Part shown: positions 28,290-37,192 of the stretch, piece after piece
Position numbering within the stretch: position 1 is the stretch's first letter
How the letters are laid out: each line of letters begins with the position of its first letter
From: Candidatus Nanopelagicaceae bacterium
GTDB taxonomy: Bacteria > Actinomycetota > Actinomycetes > Nanopelagicales > Nanopelagicaceae
DNA length: 37,318 bases
Assembly: GCA_018883345.1 (NCBI GenBank)
Contig: VEQG01000014.1
Span: 1 to 37,318 of the forward strand
Direction: 5' to 3'
Translations under genes and position numbers: made by a program
Notes under the pieces: generated by a model
Told to the model about the DNA's origin: nothing
The model's input: the letters and a program-made list of their open reading frames with translations, nothing else
Database searches by the model: none

Positions 28290-29383
28290 TATTCATCCGC
28301 CTCTACATCAATAAAATCGCTCATCTTGCTGCCGCCGGAGATAGAACGCACCTCCGGATTAATAAGTTTCGGTGTTTCTAACTGGTTGTTAGGTAGACCC
28401 AAATCAATCATCTCATTTACATCTTTGGTAACTGCCGAACCTACGGTTCCGACCATCTGATTAAATGCAGTTGCAGTTGAAAGGATTCGCTTACCCAAAG
28501 TATCAATATGTTCGTGTGCAGTTGAAATCTTATCTACCAATTTGCCAGCCACAATTTGAATATTATGAGCATTCTCTGCCAATTGGCTACGTGAATAACC
28601 CATGCTTACCGTGCGAAGTAGGGCCAACATATTTGATGGGGTAGCAACGGTGACATTCTTATCGAATGCATCCTGAAGTAAATTCTTATTGGCAATTAAC
28701 GCTTCAGCCAAAATGGATTCAAATGGCGCGAATACCACTACGAAATTGGCCGATCCTGCAATATTCGCATATTTGCGCTTTGCTAAATCATTGATGTGTC
28801 TTAGTAAATCATCGGCATGCAGCTTCATTAATCGCGCACGCTCTTCAGAGTTATCACTTTCGATAGCGGAGAAGTAATTTGCAAATGGAAATTTGGAATC
28901 GATATAAATATCTAGCCCACCAGGCATAGAGATCTTTACATCGGGAATTCCGGCCACACCTTCAGAGTTGGTAGTGCCACGTTGGACTTCGTAATGAACA
29001 CCTTCAATCAATCCTGCTGATTCAAGTAGTGATTCGAGTTGAGCTTCGCCATATTTACCGCGGGTCTGCGAACTTGCGAGCGCACCTGCCAACTTGGTGG
29101 ATTGATTTAATAAATTGGTATTAATAGAGGCCATATTTGTGAGCTCTTGTTTGAGAGCGGCATCTGCAGTTGCGCGAGCTTTATCAGCCTCTGCAGTCTG
29201 CGTACTAAGTGCAGTAACTTTCTTTGAGAGCTCTTCGAGTGATGTTTTCATCTCTAAAGATGTATCGCGCTGATTTAACTGTGCAGAGATATCAACAGCC
29301 GGGCTTTTGCGAAGCCCAATCAAATATCCAAGGGCAGCGCCTAGCGCTAAACCGATTAAAAGCATCACAATTGCCGTCTGCAT
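28289..29383 (-). CDS. rmuC: DNA recombination protein RmuC
   Basis: RmuC-family proteins are predicted nucleases that limit inversions at short repeats. The N-terminus is a single membrane helix (about residues 4-22). A coiled-coil segment follows (about 35-95), then the RmuC domain (about 100-330) with GKYGEAQLESLLESAGL, IPDVKISMPGG, IDSKFPF and FVVVFAPFESILAEAL. The length of 364 residues is normal. The gene is read away from ychF with 51 bases between starts, and downstream it overlaps the DUF6542 gene by one base. Confidence 0.93.
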   Translation of the reverse strand: MQTAIVMLLIGLALGAALGYLIGLRKSPAVDISAQLNQRDTSLEMKTSLEELSKKVTALSTQTAEADKARATADAALKQELTNMASINTNLLNQSTKLAGALASSQTRGKYGEAQLESLLESAGLIEGVHYEVQRGTTNSEGVAGIPDVKISMPGGLDIYIDSKFPFANYFSAIESDNSEERARLMKLHADDLLRHINDLAKRKYANIAGSANFVVVFAPFESILAEALIANKNLLQDAFDKNVTVATPSNMLALLRTVSMGYSRSQLAENAHNIQIVAGKLVDKISTAHEHIDTLGKRILSTATAFNQMVGTVGSAVTKDVNEMIDLGLPNNQLETPKLINPEVRSISGGSKMSDFIDVEADE

Positions 29384-29434
29384 GGGGCAATCATGGCAAG
29401 AGCCACTGACATTTACGCGTAGGCTCTACTCCTC

Positions 29435-30508
29435 GTGAGCCTCTCAATCGGAATCGTCGGACTACCAAACGTTGGAAAGTCGACCCTTTTTAATGCGCTG
29501 ACTAAGAACAATGTCTTGGCAGCTAACTATCCATTCGCCACCATCGAACCAAACGTTGGCGTTGTGGGAGTGCCGGATGAGCGCCTTAAGAAGTTAGCCG
29601 AGATCTTTGGCTCTAAAGAGATTCTGCCTGCGACTGTCTCATTCGTAGATATCGCCGGAATCGTAAAAGGCGCATCTGAAGGTGCGGGCCTTGGTAATAA
29701 ATTCTTAGCCAACATCCGCGAAACTGATGCCATCTGCCAAGTTATACGAGTCTTTAATGATGGTGATGTGGTCCACGTTGATGGTCGAATCGATCCTGCA
29801 AGCGACATGGAAACTATTAATACCGAATTAGCGCTCGCAGATTTACAGAGTATTGAAAAGCAGATGCCACGAATCGAAAAAGAGGCGAAGCAGAATAAAG
29901 AGAAGCAAACGCTGCTTGAAGAATTAAAGAAAGCCAACGCAGTTCTTGAAGCCGGTAAACCAATTTCAACAGCTGGTCTAGATTTGGAAATTTTGAAAGA
30001 AGTTCACCTTTTAACTGCCAAGCCATTCTTGTACGTATTCAATGTCGATGCGGCCGAGTTAAATGACAAAGCGCTCCGTGAAAAGTTGCAAGCGCTAGTT
30101 GCGCCATCAGAAGCAATTTTCTTAGATGCTAAAACTGAAGCAGAACTTGCCGAACTTCCAGAAGAAGACGCCCAAGAACTTCTGGAATCAATTGGTTTAT
30201 CAGAGCCAGGCTTGACCACACTTGCACGAGTTGGTTTTAAGAATCTTGGTCTGCAAACTTATTTAACAGCGGGTCCAAAAGAAGCACGCGCTTGGACTAT
30301 TCATAAAGGCGACACTGCACCAGTTGCAGCCGGTGTGATTCACACCGATTTCCAAAAAGGTTTCATCAAAGCAGAAGTAGTTCATTTTGCAGATTTGGTG
30401 GAGTTCGGTTCCATGCAAGCAGCTAAGGAAAATGGCAAAGTACGCATGGAAGGCAAAGACTATGTAATGCAAGATGGCGACGTTGTGGAGTTTAGATTTA
30501 ATGTATAA
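29435..30508 (+). CDS. ychF: Ribosome-binding ATPase YchF (Obg-like)
   Basis: This universally conserved P-loop NTPase prefers ATP and associates with ribosomes. The G domain shows GLPNVGKSTLFNALTK at residues 7-22, then NYPFATIEPNVGVV and FVDIAGIVKGASEGAGLGNK, followed by a coiled coil and a C-terminal TGS domain beginning near LQTYLTAGPKEARAWTIHKG. The length of 357 residues is normal. The start is GTG without a Shine-Dalgarno sequence; a -10-like TAGGCT at 29420-29425 lies nine bases upstream, again suggesting a leaderless start. The last eight bases overlap typA. Confidence 0.97.
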   Translation: MSLSIGIVGLPNVGKSTLFNALTKNNVLAANYPFATIEPNVGVVGVPDERLKKLAEIFGSKEILPATVSFVDIAGIVKGASEGAGLGNKFLANIRETDAICQVIRVFNDGDVVHVDGRIDPASDMETINTELALADLQSIEKQMPRIEKEAKQNKEKQTLLEELKKANAVLEAGKPISTAGLDLEILKEVHLLTAKPFLYVFNVDAAELNDKALREKLQALVAPSEAIFLDAKTEAELAELPEEDAQELLESIGLSEPGLTTLARVGFKNLGLQTYLTAGPKEARAWTIHKGDTAPVAAGVIHTDFQKGFIKAEVVHFADLVEFGSMQAAKENGKVRMEGKDYVMQDGDVVEFRFNV

Positions 30509-32399
30509 AAAACAAGAGCATTTAAAAGGTTTAACACTAAAGAGCCGCGACGAACTTCGTAACGTGGCAATCATTGCGCACGTTGACCATGGAAAGACCA
30601 CACTAGTTGATGCGATGTTGTGGCAGTCTGGCGCTTTTGCGGCTCACAAGAAGCAAGAAGAGGGCCAAGACCGCATGATGGATTCGATGGATCTTGAACG
30701 CGAAAAGGGCATCACCATTCTTGCAAAGAACACTGCAGTTAAACGTGGCGACAAAGTCATTAACATTATTGATACACCTGGCCACGCAGATTTCGGCGGA
30801 GAGGTGGAACGCGGACTAGAAATGGTCGATGGTGTAATTCTTTTAGTTGATGCTTCAGAAGGTCCACTACCTCAGACCCGTTTTGTGCTCCGTAAAGCGC
30901 TTTCAAAGAATTTGCCAGTTATTTTAGTAATCAACAAAGTTGATAGACCAGATTCACGTATTGCAGAAGTAGTTGATGAAGCTTATGAGTTGTTCCTTGA
31001 TTTAGATGCACGTGAAGATCAAATTGATTTCCCAATTGTTTATGCATCAGCAAAAGCAGGACGCGCTTCCACGAATCGCCCAGATAATGGTGGCATGCCA
31101 GATGCAGATAATTTAGATGCGCTATTTGATGTTATTTATGAAACTATTCCAGCTCCCAAATATCACGAAGGCGCTCCACTGCAAGCGCACGTTACAAACT
31201 TGGACTCATCTCCATACTTGGGTCGTCTTGCACTTTGTCGTGTACACGAAGGTGAAATCTCTAAAGGTCAGACTGTTTCTTGGATTAAAACAGATGGCAC
31301 TATTGCAAAGGTAAAGATTTCCGAGCTTTTGATGACTGAAGCGCTTGAGCGCGTGCCAGCTGAAAAAGCTGGCCCTGGCGACATCATTGCGATTGCTGGT
31401 ATCGAAACCATTACTTTGGGCGAAACTTTGGCAGATGCCGAAGATCCACATGCGCTGCCACTAATTACTGTTGATGATCCATCAATTTCCATGACTATTG
31501 GTATTAATACCTCTCCTTTAGCTGGCCAATCAGGTAAGTTGCTAACTGCCCGCCAAGTTAAAGATCGCTTAGATAAAGAATTAATCGGTAACGTTTCATT
31601 ACGCATCAACAACACTGAGCGACCAGATGCTTGGGAAGTTCAAGGACGTGGTGAACTTCAGCTTGCAGTGCTAGTTGAAATTATGAAGCGCGAAGGTTTT
31701 GAATTGACAATTGGTAAGCCACAAGTTGTTACAAAAACAGTTGATGGAAAACTTCATGAACCGATGGAGCGTTTAACAATCGATTGCCCTGAAGATTATC
31801 TGGGTGTCATCACACAATTGATGGCGCTGCGCAAAGGTCGCATGGAACAGATGGTTAATCACGGCACCGGTTGGATTCGTTTAGATTGGCGAGTTCCGTC
31901 ACGAGGCCTTATTGGATTCCGCACCGAGTTCTTAACTGAAACTCGTGGTACCGGTTTACTTCACCATGTGTTTGATGGTTACGAACCATGGCACGGTGAA
32001 TTACGTACCCGTCCAACAGGTTCATTAGTAGCTGATCGTCGTGGCGTGGCAACATCTTATGCAATTGCCGCTATTCAAGAACGCGGCACAATTTTTATCG
32101 AACCAGGTATGGAAGTTTATGAAGGCATGGTGATCGGCGAAAATTCACGTGCGGATGACATGGATGTTAATGCGGTTCGTGAAAAGAAGTTAACCAATAT
32201 GCGCGCATCTGGTTCTGATGAAGCCGAGAAGTTGATTCCACCAAAGAAGTTAAATATGGAAGGCGCTCTTGAATTTTGCGGCGAAGACGAATGCGTTGAA
32301 GTAACGCCCGCAGTTGTTCGTATCCGTAAAGTAATTCTGGATCAAGGCGAACGTGCACGTTCTGCTTCTCGCGCAAAAAAGGCTAATCAGAACGCTTAA
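30501..32399 (+). CDS. typA: GTP-binding translation factor TypA/BipA
   Basis: This ribosome-associated GTPase acts in stress adaptation and large-subunit assembly. G1 is IIAHVDHGKTTLVDAML, the switch region is EREKGITILAKNTAV, G3 is DTPGHADFGGEVER, and VINKVDRP is G4. Elongation-factor-like domains II, III and V and the TypA-specific C-terminal domain follow. I start it at ATG 30501, which overlaps the ychF stop and has GGAG (30487-30490) ten bases upstream; an in-frame ATG at 30474 has no such site. The product has 632 residues, normal for the family. A short leader of about 18 residues precedes the GTPase domain. Confidence 0.95.
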   Translation: MYKKQEHLKGLTLKSRDELRNVAIIAHVDHGKTTLVDAMLWQSGAFAAHKKQEEGQDRMMDSMDLEREKGITILAKNTAVKRGDKVINIIDTPGHADFGGEVERGLEMVDGVILLVDASEGPLPQTRFVLRKALSKNLPVILVINKVDRPDSRIAEVVDEAYELFLDLDAREDQIDFPIVYASAKAGRASTNRPDNGGMPDADNLDALFDVIYETIPAPKYHEGAPLQAHVTNLDSSPYLGRLALCRVHEGEISKGQTVSWIKTDGTIAKVKISELLMTEALERVPAEKAGPGDIIAIAGIETITLGETLADAEDPHALPLITVDDPSISMTIGINTSPLAGQSGKLLTARQVKDRLDKELIGNVSLRINNTERPDAWEVQGRGELQLAVLVEIMKREGFELTIGKPQVVTKTVDGKLHEPMERLTIDCPEDYLGVITQLMALRKGRMEQMVNHGTGWIRLDWRVPSRGLIGFRTEFLTETRGTGLLHHVFDGYEPWHGELRTRPTGSLVADRRGVATSYAIAAIQERGTIFIEPGMEVYEGMVIGENSRADDMDVNAVREKKLTNMRASGSDEAEKLIPPKKLNMEGALEFCGEDECVEVTPAVVRIRKVILDQGERARSASRAKKANQNA

Positions 32400-32412
32400 T
32401 AGGCAACGATTT

Positions 32413-32447
32413 CGCACATAATAAAAGTGCGGGTAATCTAAGCCCGC
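32413..32447 (+). other. Two mutually exclusive hairpins between typA and tRNA-Thr
   Basis: CGCAC (32413-32417) pairs with GTGCG (32427-32431), and GCGGG (32429-32433) pairs with CCCGC (32443-32447). The two stems share bases 32429-32431, so only one can form at a time. Neither is followed by a T-run, so they are not standard terminators. They could form an attenuator-like switch, a processing site before the tRNAs, or chance structure. Confidence 0.4.
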
Positions 32448-32462
32448 TAGAAATAGTGACCA

Positions 32463-32535
32463 GCCCCCCTAGCTCAGTCGGTAGAGCGTTTCCATGGTAA
32501 GGAAAAGGTCACCGGTCCGATTCCGGTGGGGGGCT
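32463..32535 (+). tRNA. tRNA-Thr (anticodon GGT)
   Basis: The 73-base cloverleaf has acceptor stem GCCCCCC (32463-32469) pairing with GGGGGGC (32528-32534) and discriminator T32535. Anticodon stem TTTCC/GGAAA closes a loop with GGT at 32496-32498, reading ACC and ACU threonine codons. No CCA is encoded. The T loop is TCCGATT, so position 55, normally T (pseudouridine), is C. The gene is followed 48 bases later by tRNA-Met and then rpmG, the standard actinobacterial order. Confidence 0.93.
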
Positions 32536-32583
32536 CTCCGTAAGGAAGAAAACTTAATAACGGTAATAAAGGCAGTAAGTCTT

Positions 32584-32657
32584 GGCGGGGTAGCTCAGCT
32601 TGGTAGAGCAAGCGGCTCATAATCGCTGTGTCGTGGGTTCAAATCCCGCCCTCGCTA
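32584..32657 (+). tRNA. tRNA-Met (anticodon CAT, elongator type)
   Basis: The 74-base cloverleaf has a 7-bp acceptor stem (32584-32590 with 32650-32656), discriminator A, and encoded CCA at 32658-32660. Anticodon stem AGCGG/TCGCT closes a CTCATAA loop with CAT. The first acceptor pair is G-T at the DNA level, a wobble in the RNA. It lacks the mismatched 1-72 pair and GGG/CCC anticodon stem of initiator tRNA. Position next to rpmG is that of elongator tRNA-Met in other actinobacteria; a lysidine-modified tRNA-Ile cannot be fully excluded from anticodon alone. Confidence 0.92.
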
Positions 32658-32727
32658 CCAAGATTTTTGAAAACTAACGATGTGCAAGTAACCTTGCGCT
32701 TCTGAATTACTAACAAGGAGTAAAACC

Positions 32728-32898
32728 ATGGCAAGCAAGAGCGCGGACGTTCGTCCAAAGATCACCATGGCATGCGTTGATTGCAAAGAACGCAACTACA
32801 TCACAAAGAAGAACCGCCGCAACGATCCAGATCGCATGGAACTTAAGAAGTTCTGCCCACGTTGCAAGGCTTCAACTCTTCACCGCGAAACTCGCTAA
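32728..32898 (+). CDS. rpmG: 50S ribosomal protein L33
   Basis: A 56-residue frame starts [16 protein letters not shown] and contains [20 protein letters not shown], ending in the typical TLHRETR. Four cysteines in two CxxC pairs (C16/C19 and C43/C46) show the zinc-binding (C+) form. The ATG has AAGGAG (32715-32720) seven bases upstream, the best ribosome binding site in the region. Its stop overlaps the next ATG by one base (TAATG). A zinc-independent paralog is not in this window. Confidence 0.96.
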   Translation: MASKSADVRPKITMACVDCKERNYITKKNRRNDPDRMELKKFCPRCKASTLHRETR

Positions 32899-33284
32899 TG
32901 ATCAATCCCGACGCGATCGGGCGCACCTTTAAAGGCGCGGAAGTCTCAATTACACAATCTGAAATCGATGCATTTTGTGCTGTGCTCGGAGAAACAGATA
33001 CCTCCATTGCGCCACCAACTTTTTCAATTCGAATCTCTTTGGATCAATCACAAAACGTTTTAACTTCGCCTGAAGTTGGAGTCAATTGGGAACGCATTGT
33101 TCACGGCGATCAGAAATTTGAAATTCACCAACCATTAAAGGCAGGCGATGTCGTTCGTTGTGATTCAACGCTTGAAGGTTATAAGCAGATGGCAGGCAAT
33201 GAATTCGTTACTGCGCGAAGCGATTTGTACGTTAATGAAAAAATAGCGGTAACAAATTGGTCGACTTTGGTGGTGCGCGCATGA
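32898..33284 (+). CDS. HadA-like MaoC-family dehydratase subunit
   Basis: The 128-residue protein has a single hot-dog fold with the MaoC N-terminal-domain type seen in (3R)-hydroxyacyl-ACP dehydratase HadA and UPF0336 proteins. Features include the segment IGRTFKGAEVSITQSEIDAF, a central PPTFSIRISL, and the characteristic INWE-like VNWERIVHGDQKFEIHQPL. HadA subunits are structural or substrate-binding and pair with a catalytic HadB, which follows here with a four-base ATGA overlap. The natural acyl substrate in this organism is unknown. The start ATG 32898 overlaps the rpmG stop. Confidence 0.85.
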   Translation: MINPDAIGRTFKGAEVSITQSEIDAFCAVLGETDTSIAPPTFSIRISLDQSQNVLTSPEVGVNWERIVHGDQKFEIHQPLKAGDVVRCDSTLEGYKQMAGNEFVTARSDLYVNEKIAVTNWSTLVVRA

Positions 33285-33685
33285 ACTTTGAAGTTGGCAC
33301 TGCTCTTCCAGAGCGAGTTTTTTATATTGATAGAGCGCTATTAAAACAATATGCAGATGCATCAGGCGATCAAAATCCAATTCATCAAAATGAAGATTTT
33401 GCGAAATCAGTTGGTTTACCAAATGTCATAGCACATGGCATGTTGACCATGGGATTAGTAGGCCAATATGCAGCGGACTGGGCCGGTGGTAGTGGGCAGG
33501 TAAAGGAATACAGCGCCCGTTTTACCAAGCCGGTAATCGTTCCGGCCGATGAAAAAGTGGATTTAACAGTCACCGCTACAGTGGGCGAAGTTTTTGAAGA
33601 TGGCAGCGTGCGTCTTGATCTAAATGCCACCAGCGCTGGCGTTAAAGTTTTAGGCATGGCTCGCGCGATTGTTTTGAAAGCTTAA
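33281..33685 (+). CDS. HadB-like MaoC-family hydratase/dehydratase
   Basis: The 134-residue hot-dog protein carries the catalytic R-hydratase 2 motif: YADASGDQNPIHQNEDFAKS with Asp38 and His43 (my count), then GLPNVIAHGMLTMGLVGQY. With the HadA-like protein it should form a heterodimeric (3R)-hydroxyacyl dehydratase. Mycobacteria have a third subunit, HadC, next in line; here murB follows instead, so this is the shorter HadAB arrangement found in non-mycolate actinobacteria. ATG 33281 overlaps the previous stop. Confidence 0.87.
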   Translation: MNFEVGTALPERVFYIDRALLKQYADASGDQNPIHQNEDFAKSVGLPNVIAHGMLTMGLVGQYAADWAGGSGQVKEYSARFTKPVIVPADEKVDLTVTATVGEVFEDGSVRLDLNATSAGVKVLGMARAIVLKA

Positions 33686-33688
33686 GTG

Positions 33689-34702
33689 ATGTCTGAAGAT
33701 CTCAGCAAACACACGACGCTACGGGTTGGTGGACCTGCAAATAATTTTATAAAAGCCGCAAATGAAGCAGAAATTATTGCGGCAATTGAAGCAGCAGGAG
33801 ATAACCCGATATTGATTTTAGGTAGCGGTAGCAATGTTTTAATCAGCGATACTGGTTTTCCCGGTACAGTAATTCAAATTGCAAACAATAAAGTTGCCGC
33901 GGAGGTAGATGCTTGTAGCGGTGCAACGCTAAATATCGGTGCTGGTGAAAATTGGGATGATCTAGTTGCAACCTCAATTGAACGTGGCTGGGCAGGACTT
34001 GAGACTTTATCTGGAATTCCCGGCACAGTAGGTGCCGCACCGATACAAAATATTGGTGCATATGGGCATGAAATAAGCGAATTTGTGATGCGGGTTCGAA
34101 CTTATGATCGCCAAACAAAAGCTCTAAAAACTTTTACCAATCAAGAATGTGAATTTGCTTATCGAGATTCCGTTTTTAAAAAGAATCCAGGTCGTTACGT
34201 AGTACTTGAAGTGCAATTTAATTTACGTCGCGGTGAACTGACCGATCCGATTACTTACGCTGAATTGGCGACTGAACTTGGAATTGAAGTAGGTCAAAAA
34301 GCAGATGTAATTAAAACTCGTGAAGCAGTGCTAAGAATTCGTGACCGAAAAGGTATGTTATTAAATCCAAGCGATCCAGATACTTTCTCAGCCGGGTCCT
34401 TTTTTACCAATCCAATAGTTTCTGAAAATTTAATTCCAGAAGGTGCACCGAAATATCCCCAAGGAGATGGCACTTTTAAAACTAGCGCGGCTTGGTTAAT
34501 TGAAAATAGCGGCATCTCTAGAGGTCAGAAATTTAATGGCGCAGCAATCTCAGGTAAACATGTTTTGGCAATTACTAATCCGGGCAATGCAAAGGCGGCG
34601 GATATTGCTGCGCTGGCAATGCAAGTAAAGGATGCCGTGAAGTTAAAGTTTGGAATTGATTTGGTACCAGAGGTAAACCTGGTAGGCCTAACCCTTGGTT
34701 AA
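33689..34702 (+). CDS. murB: UDP-N-acetylenolpyruvoylglucosamine reductase
   Basis: This flavoenzyme makes UDP-MurNAc from UDP-GlcNAc-enolpyruvate with NADPH, downstream of the glmU product. Motifs are [10 protein letters not shown]-like [43 protein letters not shown], the active-site segment [11 protein letters not shown], and GSFFTNP with the catalytic Ser. The YRDS/long form points to a type I MurB. The length is 337 residues from ATG 33689; a GTG at 33686 is an equally close alternative. The start lies three bases after the HadB-like stop. The stop codon overlaps that of the convergent aminotransferase. Confidence 0.95.
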   Translation: MSEDLSKHTTLRVGGPANNFIKAANEAEIIAAIEAAGDNPILILGSGSNVLISDTGFPGTVIQIANNKVAAEVDACSGATLNIGAGENWDDLVATSIERGWAGLETLSGIPGTVGAAPIQNIGAYGHEISEFVMRVRTYDRQTKALKTFTNQECEFAYRDSVFKKNPGRYVVLEVQFNLRRGELTDPITYAELATELGIEVGQKADVIKTREAVLRIRDRKGMLLNPSDPDTFSAGSFFTNPIVSENLIPEGAPKYPQGDGTFKTSAAWLIENSGISRGQKFNGAAISGKHVLAITNPGNAKAADIAALAMQVKDAVKLKFGIDLVPEVNLVGLTLG

Positions 34703-35919
34703 GCTTCGGTAATTAACTTCTTAATACGAGCAATACCTTCTTTAATATCATCATCGCTGGTGGCATAGCTAAAGCGAAGATATCCAGATGGTCCAAATGC
34801 TTCGCCTGGCACCGCAGCTACCTCTACCTCTTCAAGAATAAGCGTTGCTAATTCGCTTGAAGTCTTTGGAGTCTTTCCGCGATAAGTCTTATTCAGCGCA
34901 CCCTTTACGGATGGATAGACATAGAAAGCACCTTCAGGAGTTGGGCATTCAAACCCAGGAATTTCATTCAAGAGATCTACGATTAATTTACGTCGGCGAT
35001 TAAATGCAACTCCCATTTCATGTACTGCACTTAAATCATTTGTAAGTGCAGTAATTGCAGCTCTTTGCGCCACGTTATTAACGTTTGAAGTTAAGTGCGA
35101 TTGTAAATTGGTCGCCGCTTTGATTACATCCTTTGGCCCAATCATCCAACCTACGCGCCAACCAGTCATCGCATAAGTTTTTGCAACGCCATTTAGAATG
35201 ATGCAAGTATCAGCAAGCGCCGGTACCGCTACACAAATTGAAGTTGCTTTTGCGCCGTCATAAACCAGGTGCTCATAAATTTCATCAGTGATTACCCAGA
35301 TGCCGTGTTTTAGCGCCCATTCACCAATCGCTTTTGTCTGCGCTTCGGAATAAACCGATCCGGTTGGATTCGAAGGAGAGCAGAAGAGTAGAGCTTTAGT
35401 TTTTTCGGTTCGTGCTGCCTCAAGTTGTTCGACCGTTACTAAATAATTTTGAGTTTCATCTGCAAATACTTCAACTGGTACGCCACCAGCTAATTTGATT
35501 GCTTCTGGATAAGTTGTCCAATAAGGAGCAGGCAATAAAACTTCATCGCCTTTATCAACGATAGTGGCGAATGCTTGATAAACCGCCTGCTTGCCACCAT
35601 TTGTTACCAATACTTGGTCAGCAGTAATTTCATAACCGCTATCGCGTTTTGTTTTTGCAACGATGGCATCGCGAAGTTCTGGTAGACCTGGTGTTGGTGT
35701 ATATCGATGGCTTGCAACTTTGCTCGCAGCATCAATTGCAGATTGGACAATGTAATCAGGTGTTGGAAAATCTGGTTCGCCGGCGCCAAAGCCAATAACT
35801 GGACGACCGGCCGCTTTAAGAGCCTTTGCCTTTCCATCAACAGCTAAAGTTGCGGATTCGGCAATTGCTGCGATCCGGGCGGAAATTCTTGGTTTTTGGC
35901 TTTTTGAGCTATCGGTCAT
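34699..35919 (-). CDS. Aspartate-type aminotransferase (class I, PLP-dependent)
   Basis: It transfers amino groups between aspartate (or related amino acids) and 2-oxoglutarate. The fold type I motifs are [24 protein letters not shown], the Asp/Tyr pair [12 protein letters not shown], the PLP lysine near residue 246 in [17 protein letters not shown], and a C-terminal YLRFSYA substrate-Arg motif. The 406-residue length and GAGEPDF fit the Ib aspartate aminotransferase subgroup; exact specificity is inferred. In actinobacteria this gene is commonly next to murB and tRNA-Trp-secE, as here. Its stop TAA shares bases with the murB stop on the other strand. Confidence 0.92.
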   Translation of the reverse strand: MTDSSKSQKPRISARIAAIAESATLAVDGKAKALKAAGRPVIGFGAGEPDFPTPDYIVQSAIDAASKVASHRYTPTPGLPELRDAIVAKTKRDSGYEITADQVLVTNGGKQAVYQAFATIVDKGDEVLLPAPYWTTYPEAIKLAGGVPVEVFADETQNYLVTVEQLEAARTEKTKALLFCSPSNPTGSVYSEAQTKAIGEWALKHGIWVITDEIYEHLVYDGAKATSICVAVPALADTCIILNGVAKTYAMTGWRVGWMIGPKDVIKAATNLQSHLTSNVNNVAQRAAITALTNDLSAVHEMGVAFNRRRKLIVDLLNEIPGFECPTPEGAFYVYPSVKGALNKTYRGKTPKTSSELATLILEEVEVAAVPGEAFGPSGYLRFSYATSDDDIKEGIARIKKLITEA

Positions 35920-36059
35920 GGGCGTAAGTCTGCCTTAAGGGTAATCATGCGGGAAATCTGGCCGATTTCTCATTCATCACATTCACGCCTAGACTTCTGC
36001 GTCTTGACGGAAACGGCGAGGCTTAAATGGTTTTGTCGTGCCGTCAAACAGGAAGACAG

Positions 36060-36132
36060 AGGGCAGTAGCTCAATTGGCAGAGTTCCGGTCTCCAAAACC
36101 GGCGGTTGGGGGTTCAAATCCCTCCTGCCCTG
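36060..36132 (+). tRNA. tRNA-Trp (anticodon CCA)
   Basis: The 73-base cloverleaf has acceptor stem AGGGCAG (36060-36066) with CTGCCCT (36125-36131), discriminator G, anticodon stem closing CTCCAAA with CCA at 36093-36095, and T stem GGGGG/CCCTC. CCA is not encoded (next bases CAA). The gene is directly upstream of secE-nusG-rplK, the classical arrangement. TTGACG at 36004-36009 could be a -35 element but I see no well-spaced -10 after it. Confidence 0.95.
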
Positions 36133-36149
36133 CAAGTTAGATTGCAGGG
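36128..36149 (+). other. Hairpin at the 3' end of tRNA-Trp
   Basis: CCCTGCAA (36128-36135) pairs with TTGCAGGG (36142-36149) around a six-base loop, a perfect 8-bp stem. The 5' arm includes the last bases of tRNA-Trp, so it competes with the tRNA acceptor stem. No T-run follows. It could guide processing of a tRNA-Trp-secE precursor. Confidence 0.55.
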
Positions 36150-36173
36150 AACTGGAAAGAGAAAGGAAGAAGA

Positions 36174-36404
36174 GTGGAGCAAGAAGTAACACGCAACGAA
36201 AGCACCGAACAACTCGGTCTCTTCGCACGCATTGCTTTGTTCTATCGTCAAGTTATCTCTGAGTTGAAGCGCGTTGTATGGCCAACTCGTGAGCAGCTGA
36301 CTACTTATACATCTGTTGTATTGGTCTTCGTAACTTTCATCATTGCAGTCGTATCAATCTTTGATCTTGGTTTAACAAAATTGGTTTTCTGGATATTTGG
36401 TTAA
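36174..36404 (+). CDS. secE: Preprotein translocase subunit SecE
   Basis: It is part of the SecYEG channel in the cytoplasmic membrane. The 76-residue protein has an N-terminal polar region, the conserved amphipathic segment FYRQVISELKRVVWPTREQL, and one transmembrane helix (about residues 48-70). The start is GTG with AAAGGAAG (36162-36169) a few bases upstream. nusG follows 9 bases after the stop, so secE and nusG are co-transcribed, as usual. Confidence 0.96.
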   Translation: MEQEVTRNESTEQLGLFARIALFYRQVISELKRVVWPTREQLTTYTSVVLVFVTFIIAVVSIFDLGLTKLVFWIFG

Positions 36405-36413
36405 GGAATATAA

Positions 36414-37106
36414 ATGTCAGAAGAGAATTTGAATCCTAATCAGGACGCATTCGAAGCAGCGCTCGCTTCATCTGCCGACGAAACCACTGAAGCTGCAGTA
36501 GCTGTTGCTGAAGTTGAAGTACCGGTAGAAGAAGATCCAAACGCTGAATTCCGTCGCGCCTTGGAAAACGCTCCTGGCGAATGGTTTGTGATTCACTCAT
36601 ATGCAGGTTACGAGAAGAAGGTAAAAGCAAACCTTCAAAACCGTATCAACACACTTCACATGGAAGATTACATCTACCAAATTGAAGTTCCTGAAGAAGA
36701 ATTTACTGAAATCAAAAATGGTCAGCGCAAAACTGTTAAGCGCAATGTTTATCCAGGCTATGTTCTAGTTCGTTTAGATTTAACCGACGAATCATGGTCA
36801 GCAGTTCGCAACACACCTGGCGTAACCGGTTTTGTTGGAAATGCTCACCACCCATCACCACTTTCACTTGATGAAGTCGAAAAGATTTTGGCACCTCGCC
36901 CTGCAAAGAAGGATGGCAAGCCAGATATCAAGCATGTTGATTTCGAAGTTGGCGAATCAGTCACCGTTATGGATGGCCCATTTGCAACGCTGCCTGCATC
37001 AATCTCAGAGATCATGCCAGAGCAGGCAAAACTAAAGGTTTTGGTTTCAATCTTCGGTCGCGAGACCCCGGTAGAGCTTGGCTTTAACCAAGTTCAGAAG
37101 ATCTGA
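36414..37106 (+). CDS. nusG: Transcription termination/antitermination factor NusG
   Basis: It links RNA polymerase with Rho or the ribosome. An acidic, Ala/Glu-rich N-terminal extension (about residues 1-55) precedes the NGN domain, which starts at [20 protein letters not shown] and contains [15 protein letters not shown] and TPGVTGFVG. The C-terminal KOW domain begins at [15 protein letters not shown]. The 230-residue length with acidic extension is typical of actinobacteria. The ATG lies 9 bases after secE with GGAATAT-type weak ribosome binding sequence. Confidence 0.97.
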   Translation: MSEENLNPNQDAFEAALASSADETTEAAVAVAEVEVPVEEDPNAEFRRALENAPGEWFVIHSYAGYEKKVKANLQNRINTLHMEDYIYQIEVPEEEFTEIKNGQRKTVKRNVYPGYVLVRLDLTDESWSAVRNTPGVTGFVGNAHHPSPLSLDEVEKILAPRPAKKDGKPDIKHVDFEVGESVTVMDGPFATLPASISEIMPEQAKLKVLVSIFGRETPVELGFNQVQKI

Positions 37107-37119
37107 AAGCAAAAGTAAG

Positions 37120-37146
37120 ACCAGCAATACCAGCAATACAGGCAAT
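37120..37146 (+). repeat. Three 9-base tandem repeats in the nusG-rplK spacer
   Basis: ACCAGCAAT at 37120-37128 and 37129-37137 is followed by the variant ACAGGCAAT at 37138-37146. The whole 86-base spacer is strongly A/G-rich with very few T on the + strand, so the mRNA leader of rplK should be largely unpaired. A replication-slippage origin is likely; a role in L1 or L11 operon control is possible but not shown. Confidence 0.7.
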
Positions 37147-37192
37147 AAAAAGAAACAAATAGAAATAAGCAAAGAAAAAGGAAGAAACGAGA

